Assembly (NCBI RefSeq): GCF_022965805.1
Contig: NC_133101.1
Location: 18,261,054 to 18,325,053 of the forward strand
Source of the DNA: Primulina eburnea
Lineage: Eukaryota > Streptophyta > Magnoliopsida > Lamiales > Gesneriaceae
DNA length: 64,000 nt
Reading direction: 5' to 3'
Both the position numbers and the translations under genes were made by a program. The notes under the pieces were generated by a model, which ran no database searches, was not told where the DNA came from, and worked only from the letters and a program-made list of their open reading frames with translations. This document shows, one piece after another, positions 45,589 to 55,346 of the stretch (the first letter of the stretch is position 1; each line of letters begins with the position of its first letter).

Positions 45589-46716
45589 TGTTGAGGATCG
45601 AGTTGAGTTTAGAAGGGGGGGTTGAATAAACTCAAAGGCAAACTAAAATTCTTTCAAAAGATGTGCTAACTCCTGTTAGGGAAATTAGCAATTCTCGTTC
45701 AAGATTAAAGACCAGCAGATCACAAGATAATGTGCGGAAAACGATCTGTTGGTTAGTGGGTGAAAAATAGTGAAGCAGACGAACCATAGATAATAAAAGG
45801 GTTGTTTCTGGAAGTTCGGAGATAACTCTTCTACGTCTCCCCTTCTTCTGTTTCCAGAAGGTATCACTAAAAGACTTTGGTGAATACAATACAGCAGTTG
45901 TACACACCCACTTCAACAGGACTTACCCTTCGCCTATTGAAACTCTTAGCTTTACAACTCAAGTTCTCAAATGACCCTTAGTTCTGGAAAAGACTCTTTT
46001 CCAGTTACAACTTCTTCTATCAAAATCTATTTGTGAAATGAATATCTTAAGAAGATATAGCTGAGAATAGCTTAGCACAATATGATCTTAAAGATCAGAA
46101 ATCTGCAATGAAGAGTGTGCTGCTTTTTCAGTGTTGAGCTTTGAGATAACAGAACGTTCTTAGCGATGCTCGAATGATGTTTTTCGATATATTACAATAC
46201 TTTTCACTGTGTTGATCTGTATCTTCTCTTAAAAGATCTTTATCTTTATATATAGCATTTCTCCAACGTTTCAAAAATCTGAACGGCTCTTTTCACTTTT
46301 CAGAGATTCAGTCTAATTGCTAAAAATGGACCCTGCAAAATATATTAAAGCAGTCAGCCTAAGTTTATACCGAAAATGGTAATCCGTCTTAAATGTTCTC
46401 GTACAACATTTAATGGCATTTAATGAAGCAATAAATGCTAGTATCACGTTTAAAAAGATCAACGGTAATATTTAGAGACTTTGAGATACGCAATATCTCA
46501 AACTTTATATCCTTCTAGTTCTGGTCTTATAAGCAGTACTTGATAAGTGCTGCTACTGATTTCAGCGTGATCTAAGTTCTTCTGGTTTATACCTACTGGT
46601 TTTGTACTATTCCAATATCTACTGGTTTTGTACTATTCCAATATCTACTGGTTTGGTATCAACCCTATCATCTACTGGTTTTTCTTGGTATCTCCACAAT
46701 CTATTTAATTCTAACA
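45589..46716 (-). repeat. Copia 5' LTR
   Basis: Pairs with 40141-41268. The termini TGTTGAGG...TTCTAACA are intact and the TSD follows. A tatatatagc/a TATA-like stretch near 46246-46255, read on the plus strand, is also present in the partner LTR, but its role on the minus strand is unclear. Confidence 0.93.
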
Positions 46717-48446
46717 CAAATTAATAAAATGCGTAGGGTGTCAATTGAAAAACTTTTTATAAAAAGGCAACACCTGTTGATCTTCAAATTGAAGAAAAGA
46801 AAGATTATGTTCAGTTCAATGGAGAAGCCATTACTGAATGGAATATAGATGGAAAATCTGAATATCAGATTAAGACTATTATTAAACAAATGTTAATATA
46901 CTCCTCTGCAGCAAAGATAAAATGTAATAATGATAGGCAAATTGCTCAAGCCATTATTACTGGTTTTACAGGCCAGCTTTAAGGTTGGTGGGATTTTTAT
47001 CTTTCTAGAGAAGCAAAAAATAAAATTTTAAACTCTTCTATAATTGATCTTAATGGAAGAGAAGAATCAGATGCAGTAAATACACTTATTTATACAATTT
47101 TATCTAATTTTATTGGAGCTAATGAACTCCAATTAGATAGATCTCAAGAGCAATTAATGAATTTGACATGTCCAACATTATCTGAATTTAGATGGTATAA
47201 AGATGTTTTCATGACAAAAGTTTTAACTAGAAATGATTGCAATGCAAATTTCTGGAAAGAAAAATTTATTTATGGACTTCCAGTACTTTTTGCTGAAAGA
47301 GTAAAAAATAGATTAAAATCTAAATCTCCAACAAATTCAATACATTGGAGTATTCTTACTTATGGAGATTTATCTGCGGAAATAACTGCAGAAGGAATTA
47401 CTCTCTGTAATGATATCAAGTTAAAAAGACAACTTGATATGCAAAAAGAAGAAAATAGAAATATTATTGGTGATTTTTGTGAACAAATAGGCTTTCAACC
47501 AATACAATATCCTAAAAGGGATAAGAAAAAGAAAAGATTCCTTTTAAAAGGAAAAAACATTATCTAAAAGATAAAGAAAAATCTAAAAAATATTCTAAGA
47601 AAAGGTTTAAAAAACCTATAAAAAATGATTCTAAAGTTCCAGTATGCTGGAAATGTGGAAAAATTCTACATAAAGCTAATAAGTGTTATGTCAAGAAAAA
47701 GATTAATAATCTCAACATAAACAATGATCTAAAAGAATCATTGATAAATATTCTTCTTAATAAAGAAGAAGATTTAAAACAAAAAGATTTTTATATAAAT
47801 ATTATTGACGAATTATCTGAATATTCTAATAGTAGTTCAGATAATGATTCCGAAATATCAGAAAATAAAATATGCGATCCTAATTGTGATTGTGATACAT
47901 GTCTCATAAATTTTATGGGATTAGAAATAAATGTTATATCAAATGAAGAAACTTTCATTTTAGATCTTATAGATCAAATAAAAGATCCTATAAAAAAAAG
48001 AAAAGCTATAGAACATTATTTAAATATGACAAATCATAAGCCTACTAAACTTGTACAAAATACTGTACAAGAACATGAATTATATTCTTATAATAAAATA
48101 TTAGAAAAGGCTAAACAAAAAGAGAGAGAGCCTACTATTTCTGAATTAAAAGGAGAAATAGATCAGATAAAATCTGAAATAAAATATTTAAAAGAAAGAG
48201 TAAATACTCTTAGTATTAATAATGATCATAATTGGGAAAAAGATTCTACTTCTGATGAAGAAGAAGAAGAAGAAGAAAAAAATAATTTATCCAAAAATAA
48301 TAATGAAATAAATCAAATGGTATGGGTCAATAAAATTGATCAAATTATTTCTCAAAAATGGTACTCAAAAGTAACATTAATTATTAATAAAAAATTTAAA
48401 ATCACTATTGAAGCTTTATTAGATACAGGAGCTGATGTAAATTGAA
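46717..48446 (+). pseudogene. Caulimovirid coat/gag, CCHC knuckle and protease start, V4 (broken)
   Basis: Resumes the viral text after the Copia TSD. It includes the junction region gcgtagggtgtcaattg, the coat core with the same TAA stop (46980-46982) as V1, then the open frame 47157-47567, ended by a one-base loss near 47540. The knuckle CWKCGKILHKANKC is at about 47645-47690. The frame 47741-48445 runs through the acidic and heptad regions with a (GAA)n run at 48259-48280, to the protease motif LLDTGADVN. There a TGC-to-TGA change at 48443-48446 stops it. Confidence 0.85.
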
Positions 48447-49753
48447 TCAGTGAAGGAATTGTCCCTTCTAAATATTATAAAAAGACTACTCAATTTATAA
48501 CAGCTGCTAATAAGCAACCTCTTATAGTTAATTACAAATTGTCTGAGGTGGCAATATGTAATTCTGGAGTTTGTTTAAATACGTCTTTTATTCTTATTCA
48601 AAATATATCTACTCCTGTAATTCTAGGAACTCCATTTTTTCAAATTTTGTTTCCTATTAATAAAATTAATGAAAAAGGTTTATATACCAATATTAAAGGA
48701 AATGATTTATTTTTCCCATTCACCACTATACCTGTTTCAAAATCTATTAATATTTTACCAAAAATAGTATCTAATAAAGAAAATTTTGTTACTTCATTAA
48801 AAGATGAAATTCTTTTTAAAAATATTAAAGAAAAAATAAATTCTGAAAAAATTCAAGAAAAAATAAAAATTATTTCCGAAACCATATCTAAAGAGATATG
48901 TGCCGATGTTCCTAATGCCTTTTGGAATAGGAAAAAACATCAAGTCAGTCTTCCATATACAGACGATTTTACTGAGGATAAAATTCCTACTAAAGCTAGA
49001 CCTATAGCCATGGGTCCTAGACTTTTAAATTATTGCAAAGAAGAAATTGATAGTCTTCTTAAAAAAGAATTGATACGACCAAGTAATAGTCCTTGGATTT
49101 GTCCAGCATTTTATGTAGAAAATGCAGCTAAAATTGAAAGAGGAGCTCCAAGACTTGTTATCAATTATAAACCGCTTAATAAAGCTTTAAAATGGATAAA
49201 ACATCCATTACCAAATAAAAGAGATCTATTAAATAGATTATTCAAAGGAAAAATATTTTCTTCATTCGATTTAAAATCAGGATTTTATCAAAATCTTCTA
49301 AAAAAAGAAGATAAATATAAAACTGCTTTTACTGTACCATTTGGACATTACGAATGGAATGTTATGCCATTTGGATTAAAAAATGCTCCAATGGAATTCC
49401 AAAATATAATGAATGAAATTTATAATTCATATATAGATTATATTATAGTCTATATAGATGATGTCCTTATATATTCTGATAATATTGATCAGCATTTTAA
49501 ACATTTAAATATATTTATCCAAGCCACAAAAAGAGCTGGATTAGCAGTAAATCAGAAAAAGGTAAAACTTTTTCAAACTAAGATAAAATTCTTAGGACAT
49601 TATATTGAAAATGGAATAATGATTCCTATAGAAAGAGCAATTGTTTTTGCTGATAAATTTCCTGATAAAATCACTGATATAAATCAATTACAAAGATTTC
49701 TTGGAAGTCTTAATTATATAGGAGATTTTTATAAAGATCTCGCTCAAGACTGT
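48447..49753 (+). pseudogene. Caulimovirid protease end and reverse transcriptase, V4
   Basis: Open from at least 48539 to the LTR at 49754 (about 405 viral codons). It carries PVILGTPFF (protease flap-end motif), RPIAMGPRLL, SSFDLKSGFYQN, MPFGLKNAPMEFQ and YIDDVLIYS (near 49455-49480), ending FLGSLNYIGDFYKDLAQDC. The polymerase motif is intact, with a few substitutions near motifs (NLLKKEDKY against ILLKEEDKY in V3). The thumb/RNase H continuation is displaced by the LTR inserted after ACTGT (49749-49753). Confidence 0.88.
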
Positions 49754-51861
49754 TGTAATGCCCGAAATATATTATAAAAAAAAATTATAATTTTAAAAAA
49801 AAAGTTACTGTTCACTGGTACTGTTCACGGTACTGTTCATCCGAGTCTTTATTCAAGCGCTGCGGCGCTAGAAAAGTAGCGCCTAGGCGCTAACAGTTTG
49901 GGATTTTTGGCGCTGAGGTGCTAGAAATGGCGCTGCGGCGCTAACAGATGCGAAAATTGTTTTTTTAAGCACACTTTGACTTCCTCCAATCATTTCCTTT
50001 CTTCTCCATCAAACCCACATCCATTTCCTCTCTATTTTCAATCTTCTTTCTAAGATTAAGGGAGATTTGCTCAAGAAAATTATAAAATGAAGGTAGATTT
50101 GTGATCCTCTCGTCACGGGCTTCACGAAGATGTAAGTATCTTCCATTTTTATTCAAGTTTGGAAATGGGTTGAAGTTTAGAATTGATATTTGAGTTGATT
50201 TTTGTGATATTAAGATGTTGAAGATGTTGTATTTGAGTTGGTTTGAAATTAAAATGGATATGAGCATGATTTCTTGTTTTTGTGCAAGATATGGTTTGTG
50301 CCTACTGTATTTTGGATATATGGGACGGTTCTAATTGGATTTTGATGTTTTGATCTTCGTCAAACTTGTAGAGCATCAAGTTAGCTTCGATTTGGTTTAA
50401 GAATCACTCAATTCCATGAAGAATTGAAAGAGATATGCTATATTTACTAAACCTGGTCTAGAATCCCGAGTTTGTGTCTGTGTTGTCTGTTCATTCGAAT
50501 TCTGGTATTAATCGGTTGGGATTCTGAATTTGGTGTTCATGTAAAAGTTATAGAACATTGTCTTGTCTTCGAAATGATATAAGATGGGCTTGATTCCATT
50601 GAGTATTGAGGGAATTATGCTCAAAATACTAAAGGTGCCAGATTTGTACAGATGCAGAATTTCGAAAATTATGTTCTATGTTTCAGATTATGAACGAATA
50701 AGTAAATGACTTTATTTGACAAATGTTCTGAAGAAGAATTGTTGAGATTTGAGTTTTCTTGCATATCCAATTTGCGGATCTTGATTTGAAGCCGTATTGA
50801 ATTAATTATGAATTTTGTACGAAAAGTGCTATGTGTTGATAAGGAATCCGAGATCTTGATTATGTATTGAAGATTCGGTGGAAGTATTGACTTGGGTTGG
50901 CTCAAGAATATTTACTCTAAGTTGGTTGATAGCGAATCGAGTAGACCGCGAGGTTTCAAGACTTCTCACCTACACATTTCGATCTTCGTTTGGTAATATT
51001 TGAAAGGTATGTTACGGTCGGTAACATACGAGGTAAAAGTATCATTTTTTATTTTAAATTGAAAATTATATGGCTCGTTGAATTACTTGTGACTTGATGA
51101 TGATTGTGGCCTTGAGATGAGTTTATTATAATATCGAGATGATGATATTGATTTGCATCATTACATTGCATATTGAGCCACTTGTCGATTCAGATTTGAT
51201 ATGGCGGAGGTCGTCTTGATTTATTTGGTTTGTTGGACGTATGGGGCTATAGTTGATTTGGCATAGTGTATGCGGAGGTCGCTGCTATGGCCTGAACACT
51301 CTCTATAGGCGCACCATAGTCCTGGGATTGTAGAACACAGCACCTCACCTCAAGCGGATGAGTCGGTGGATGTTGCTGGGTGATTCTCTTCCCTTGGGTA
51401 CCCTATGACCAGATGATTCACTTGATCTTGTGATTTATTGATATCCCACAGCTTCTGATCATGCATTGCATTATATTGCATCTTTATGAATTTATATGAA
51501 CTATTTGAAATTTTAAATCTCATATGTTATTGATTGTATCATACTGGGTTTATACTCACCGGCATGTCGGCTACCTCTTGTTTTCATGTGCTTGACGGTA
51601 GGTGAGGCGAGGCTTGGAATGCCAGAGTCCAGTTCCAGGCGAGGAGATACGAGTTAGAGTGGGATTCTCGGGTCTTATGAGCTATGTGATGATGTTTGGA
51701 TTTCTTTGGTTAACTATTTATTTTGGCATGTTCAAAATTATATTTTAAACATGTGAGACTTATAAGTTATTTTGACGATGTTTATGTGGATTTGTGAACA
51801 ACAAATTATGTATTTTATTAAATCGTTTGGTTTGATACATTTAAAATTATTAATATTAGAT
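49754..51861 (+). repeat. Tekay-type LTR, module combination b-y, 3' end truncated
   Basis: Starts TGTAATGCCCGAAATATATT after viral ACTGT. The b cassette is at 49857-49943 and module y at about 50805-50960. It ends at ..attagata, lacking the final ~20 bases (tcggaccc...ccaca) of its relatives, and is joined directly to reversed viral leader. No PBS or internal element sequence follows, so it is a truncated remnant. Confidence 0.85.
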
Positions 51862-52262
51862 AAAGGTTAAGGCTTTTACAACAAACAACCTTAATAAAGG
51901 TTAAAAGTAAAAATTAATCTTCAATCTTTAGCTTTAAGCAGCAAGCTGTGAGCTCTGTTTCTCGTAATCCTTTAAGGTAATTTTGGATCTTTCCAGATGA
52001 GGATATGTAAACCACTGTTTATAAACAAGATTGATTTCTGGGTCTTTTAACTGATTTTCTAGAACTTTAATTTGAGTTCTAATTAATTTAATCTTCTTTT
52101 TTAGAGTTACAATATAATTTGCTGATGGCATGATATAATCGAAAGGAGGATCATAAATATAATTATAAGACATAAACTTACATAATTCTGCAAGGATATG
52201 AGAAGAAAAAGCTTGAGAGAATTCTTCGTAATATAACACTTTTATTCAACAAGAGAGTAGTA
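51862..52262 (-). pseudogene. Viral small coiled-coil ORF and leader part, V5
   Basis: The reverse-strand frame 52239-51934 (101 codons) is the longer version of the V2 small ORF: FSQAFSSHILAELCKFMS, then TLKKKIKLIRTQIKVLENQL, then an extra tail ending YEKQSSQLAA. The leader text from 51933 to 51862 matches V2 33250-33335 in reverse. The ORF has no break from its ATG, so it may be near its original length. Function unknown. Confidence 0.55.
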
Positions 52263-52499
52263 GGTTTTTTCGGTGTGTGGTTCACAGAGGGCAACCACTC
52301 CTCTTATATATACAAAAAGCAAATAGTGCAACCACTATCTACAATACTTAAACCAATACAAATAAAACACATACACAATAAAGATAAAGTTACAAACTCA
52401 ACAATATTCGCAATAATACACACTTTTTACGAAAGACTTTTAGTCGGTAGTGGCATCCAGCTCATTCGGTGATGGCATCCAGCTCGTGCAACCACTGAA

Positions 52500-53655
52500 T
52501 TATGCACTAAGTAATGCAAAAATATCCCCATCATCATCATAGGGATCCTGTGCATCTTGATTTTGATCATCATTCTCTGCCATAGGAGTATCATCTTCCA
52601 TTTTATCTTTTCCTTTTGAGGAGGTAGATGTTTGTGTAGATATATTTGATTTTTCACCAAATACTTCTGAAGACATAGAAGTAATGGTATCTTTGTCCAA
52701 ATGTTGGAAAAGTTCTTTTAGTAAAATGGTTTGAGTTGGGGTATCATGATTCATGCTTCTCATAGTTTCTCTGGCAGTTCCAAGAGCTATTACCCCCTAT
52801 CGATCATAGGCTTTACCTTCTCCAAAGAAGTCTTCTTTTCCCCACCATTTTATTAATATTTTTCTGATCAAAATGGTAGGGGCAAATTTGATTTCAAATT
52901 TTTCTTTAGCCAAATCTTGTAATTCGTACTCCCATCTTATAATCCAGGGAACATTATAATTAATGGCGAATTGAATCATTGCGGTCATTCCGTCGAATTG
53001 TGGATTGGCCTGTTGAAAGCTTAATCCATATGTTTTTAACATTTCTAGGGAAAATAGAGGGCATTACCCCCCATGAAAAGAAAAATGTTTTGAACCAGGT
53101 AGGTATAAATTGATGAACATCATCTAATTGGAATTTAATCCACCATGAGTGTTTTCTTTGAGAATTCTCATAAATAAGAGTTGTATCCCATGCCATGATA
53201 TAATCATGATAATTAAACATATTTGACATTGCCTGAAAGGTATTTAATTGCCTGGCTTGACCAAGAGGTAAACCCCAATTAGCCGCTGAGATGATTTTCT
53301 TTATAATCATTTTTGAAAATGCAAAATCGCGATTGCGATCCATATGTTGTATTTCAACTGAGCCAGTTTCGACTAAAACGGTTTCAAAATAATCACGAGT
53401 TTTTCTCCCCAATATAGGTTGTAGATCTTTAATTAAATATCTTTGAGCTATATGAATTGGTGATAGACCTTTTAGGTCTTTGTCAACAGGACAGCAATTA
53501 AGGCATCCTGAAATTAGGTAAGGATATTTTAAATCCTCTTTGGATCCCTTTAAGGCAAATATGCCATTATTATAATAATGAATTTCATAAGCAGTGATCA
53601 TCTGCAAATTCCTTAATAGGGTCAAACTTTTCTTCTTCAGTAGCCATATTAGGCT
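52500..53655 (-). pseudogene. Unidentified viral ORF X, V5 (frameshifted)
   Basis: Three reverse-strand frames (53625-52960, 53042-52797, 52763-52500) form one broken coding region of roughly 380 codons. An ATG near 53647 starts MATEEEKFDPIKEF, but a frameshift follows near 53605. Recognisable wording: QARQLNTFQAMSNMFNYHDY, SQRKHSWWIKFQLDD, WFKTFFFSWG. The C-terminus is Ser/Asp/Glu-rich and ends GDIFALLSA. The position between RNase H and the small ORF recalls the 3' ORF (transactivator/inclusion-body protein) of some caulimovirids, but I see no motif that proves it. Alternative: a plant-lineage-specific C-terminal ORF of petuvirus- or florendovirus-like elements. Confidence 0.5.
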
Positions 53656-54533
53656 GAGGAATAGTAGTGGCTACTACATCAGCAGCCTGCTTGTATCATT
53701 TGTTATCTCACACTTTGTGTTCAAATTCAATCAACTTTTTTTAAGAACACTATCTGGTACTTGTATCATTTGTTATCTCACTCTTTGCTCTGTATGAGAG
53801 TGAACCGGTCAATTGCACTATGCATTTCATTGGGAACAATTTTAGTTGTAATAATAATGATATACACCAGGTCCCAAATTTAACTTGAATGATTACTAAC
53901 ATTTATTTTTTCTCATCACGTTTGACAATTATTTTGGCAATAGATTTCTTCTTCGGACACATTTGACATGGTGCTAGAACCTTGTTCAGATATGTTTTTG
54001 CTGGTATTGACCCAAATTTGGATGCTCAAGTATCGACAATTCATGACGATGCTAGAATTCATGATGATAGGCGATAAGAAGCAATAAATCACGTATAATT
54101 GAAATCTTGAACCAAATTAATTCATTAGTAAATTGCAGTTGCTTCCCAGTTTATAAGAACTTGGTTGCTAGAGAAATCATATAACACAAACCATTTCTGG
54201 ACAAAGGATTTTTGGTCTTTGATAGTGGTATTTTAAGATATTTGAAACAAATTTTCAGCTTGAAAAATAATTATATTTTTGTAATAGGGGTTGTTCTCAT
54301 TCCCTTATGTTTAACAAATTGTTGCACATTGTAGATGTTTTAGTTCCGTAACAATTTGCATTCTGCATCATGCAACCAAGTATATTTCCCCAAGGACCCG
54401 AAGAGATCATAATTAGCAAATCAAAGACAAATTAGAGTATAAAACATTAATCATCTCTTAGTTCATGGGCTACCTCAGCATCAAATCAAGGCCCGTATTA
54501 AAGTCCTATATGGTCCACCAGTCCTCTTGTGAC
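53656..54533. other. No gene seen; contains a 22-bp direct repeat
   Basis: AT-rich flank between V5 and the Copia LTR. cttgtatcatttgttatctcac occurs at 53690-53711 and again at 53760-53781. The first copy lies near the V5 edge, so the repeat may mark an insertion or repair boundary. No convincing gene is present. Confidence 0.55.
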
Positions 54534-55032
54534 TGTTAGGTGAAATTTCATAATCAAATTAATATATCGCATGTGTTGTCGACATGCTTTGTAAAGGAAA
54601 TGAAATTTGACAAGGAACCGTGCAACAATAGTTGACGAAAGAAACGAATTTTTTAACGCGTGGGAAACGCGTTTCGGTACCTATAAATAGAACTCTTTCG
54701 TTTCAGTTTATAGCATCCCAAAAACAAGCAAAGCAATTACAAAGCTTTGTAAATAAGAGAAAAAAAAGAGTTTTTTTTTTGTTCTCTTGTGTGAGTTAGA
54801 GAAAATATTTTCTCGATTATACTCGGTTGGGAGTGTGAGATATTTAGTGTATCATTGTGTATACTTGTTGTAATATTTCTCTTGTTATTAAAGATCAGCA
54901 GTAGCTCCGTGGACGTATCCTATTTTGGGTGAACCACGTAAATTCTTGTGTTCTTGTTGTTTGATTATTCCGCAATTTTTCGGTACTATATTATCATCGT
55001 GATAGACATCGTTTCGGGGTAATTTCCCAACA
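54534..55032 (+). repeat. Tork/Tnt1-like Copia 5' LTR (499 bp)
   Basis: TGTTAGGTG...TTCCCAACA, followed two bases later by a tRNA-iMet primer site. It has a good TATA box (ctataaatag, 54681-54690). The start is set by TG at 54534. It is not checked against a 3' LTR, which lies outside the window. Confidence 0.8.
54681..54690 (+). promoter_or_regulatory. TATA box of Copia LTR promoter
   Basis: The sequence ctataaatag lies about 350 bases before the LTR end. Transcription would start near 54712, close to the agcatcccaaaaacaagcaa stretch, giving a leader through the PBS at 55035. Confidence 0.7.
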
Positions 55033-55034
55033 AC

Positions 55035-55047
55035 TGGTATCAGAGCC
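55035..55047 (+). other. Copia primer binding site, tRNA-iMet type
   Basis: TGGTATCAGAGCC begins two bases after the LTR terminus CAACA. Confidence 0.92.
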
Positions 55048-55156
55048 TTGTTGAGAAAATTCTTAAGAATTCTGAGTATGCTCTGTGGTTGCAGCGTTGT
55101 CTGATCTTCCACATCAGAAAAGATTTTTTAGATTTTTTGCTAAGGCTAGAGAAGCG

Positions 55157-55346
55157 ATGGCCGGAGATGATGGATCGGGACCGGGAATCAACAAGTTTGA
55201 CGTAATAGATTTTTCGTTCTGGCGGTTACAGATAAGCGATTATCTGTACAGTAAGAAGCTGAATCAACCTCTATCAAGAAAAAAACCGGAAAAGATGGAT
55301 GATGATGATTGGGAGCTTCTTGACCGACAGGTTTTAGGTGTCATAC
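55157..55346 (+). pseudogene. gag: Tork/Tnt1-like Copia gag, 5' exon-like piece before insertion
   Basis: From ATG 55157 the frame reads MAGDDGSGPGINKFDVIDFS, WRLQISDYLY and WELLDRQVLGVI, the N-terminal gag wording of Tnt1/Tork elements. It is cut at CATAC by the Tekay element (55347-63796) and resumes at 63802. A preceding open stretch from 55085 is leader. Confidence 0.88.

Larger units (their letters stand above)
40141..46716 (-). mobile_element. Copia retrotransposon, 3'-internal deletion derivative, inserted in viral V4
   Basis: 6576-base element on the minus strand with perfect TSD CAAAT (40136-40140, 46717-46721). Both LTRs are 1128 bases (40141-41268 and 45589-46716), with about fifteen to twenty differences noted by eye. 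It holds PBS, gag, a long coiled-coil spacer, protease, integrase and the first half of RT. RT stops just after YVDDIIF, next to a purine-rich gattgtggagat and the 3' LTR, so the rest of RT and all of RNase H are deleted. Gag and integrase wording resembles the SIRE/Maximus group; the lineage is tentative. Confidence 0.93.
32681..53655. repeat. Large inverted-repeat arrangement of viral and LTR fragments
   Basis: Reading outward from a centre near 38637, both arms hold, in mirror order, movement protein, coat, protease and RT, then the motif ACTGT, then a b-type LTR start, then leader plus small ORF in opposite orientation. Left arm: V3 (-), LTR stub 33496-33695 (-), V2 (+). Right arm: V4 (+), LTR 49754-51861 (+), V5 (-). 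The arms are diverged and unequal. The right arm carries a 6.6-kb Copia insertion and a longer LTR, and V5 extends into ORF X. Confidence 0.75.

Noticed and set aside
53973..54077. Open frame reading ..FRYVFAGIDPNLDAQ..
   Set aside because: Another frame over the same bases is equally open, there is no recognisable motif, and splice context is weak. Not enough to call a gene.
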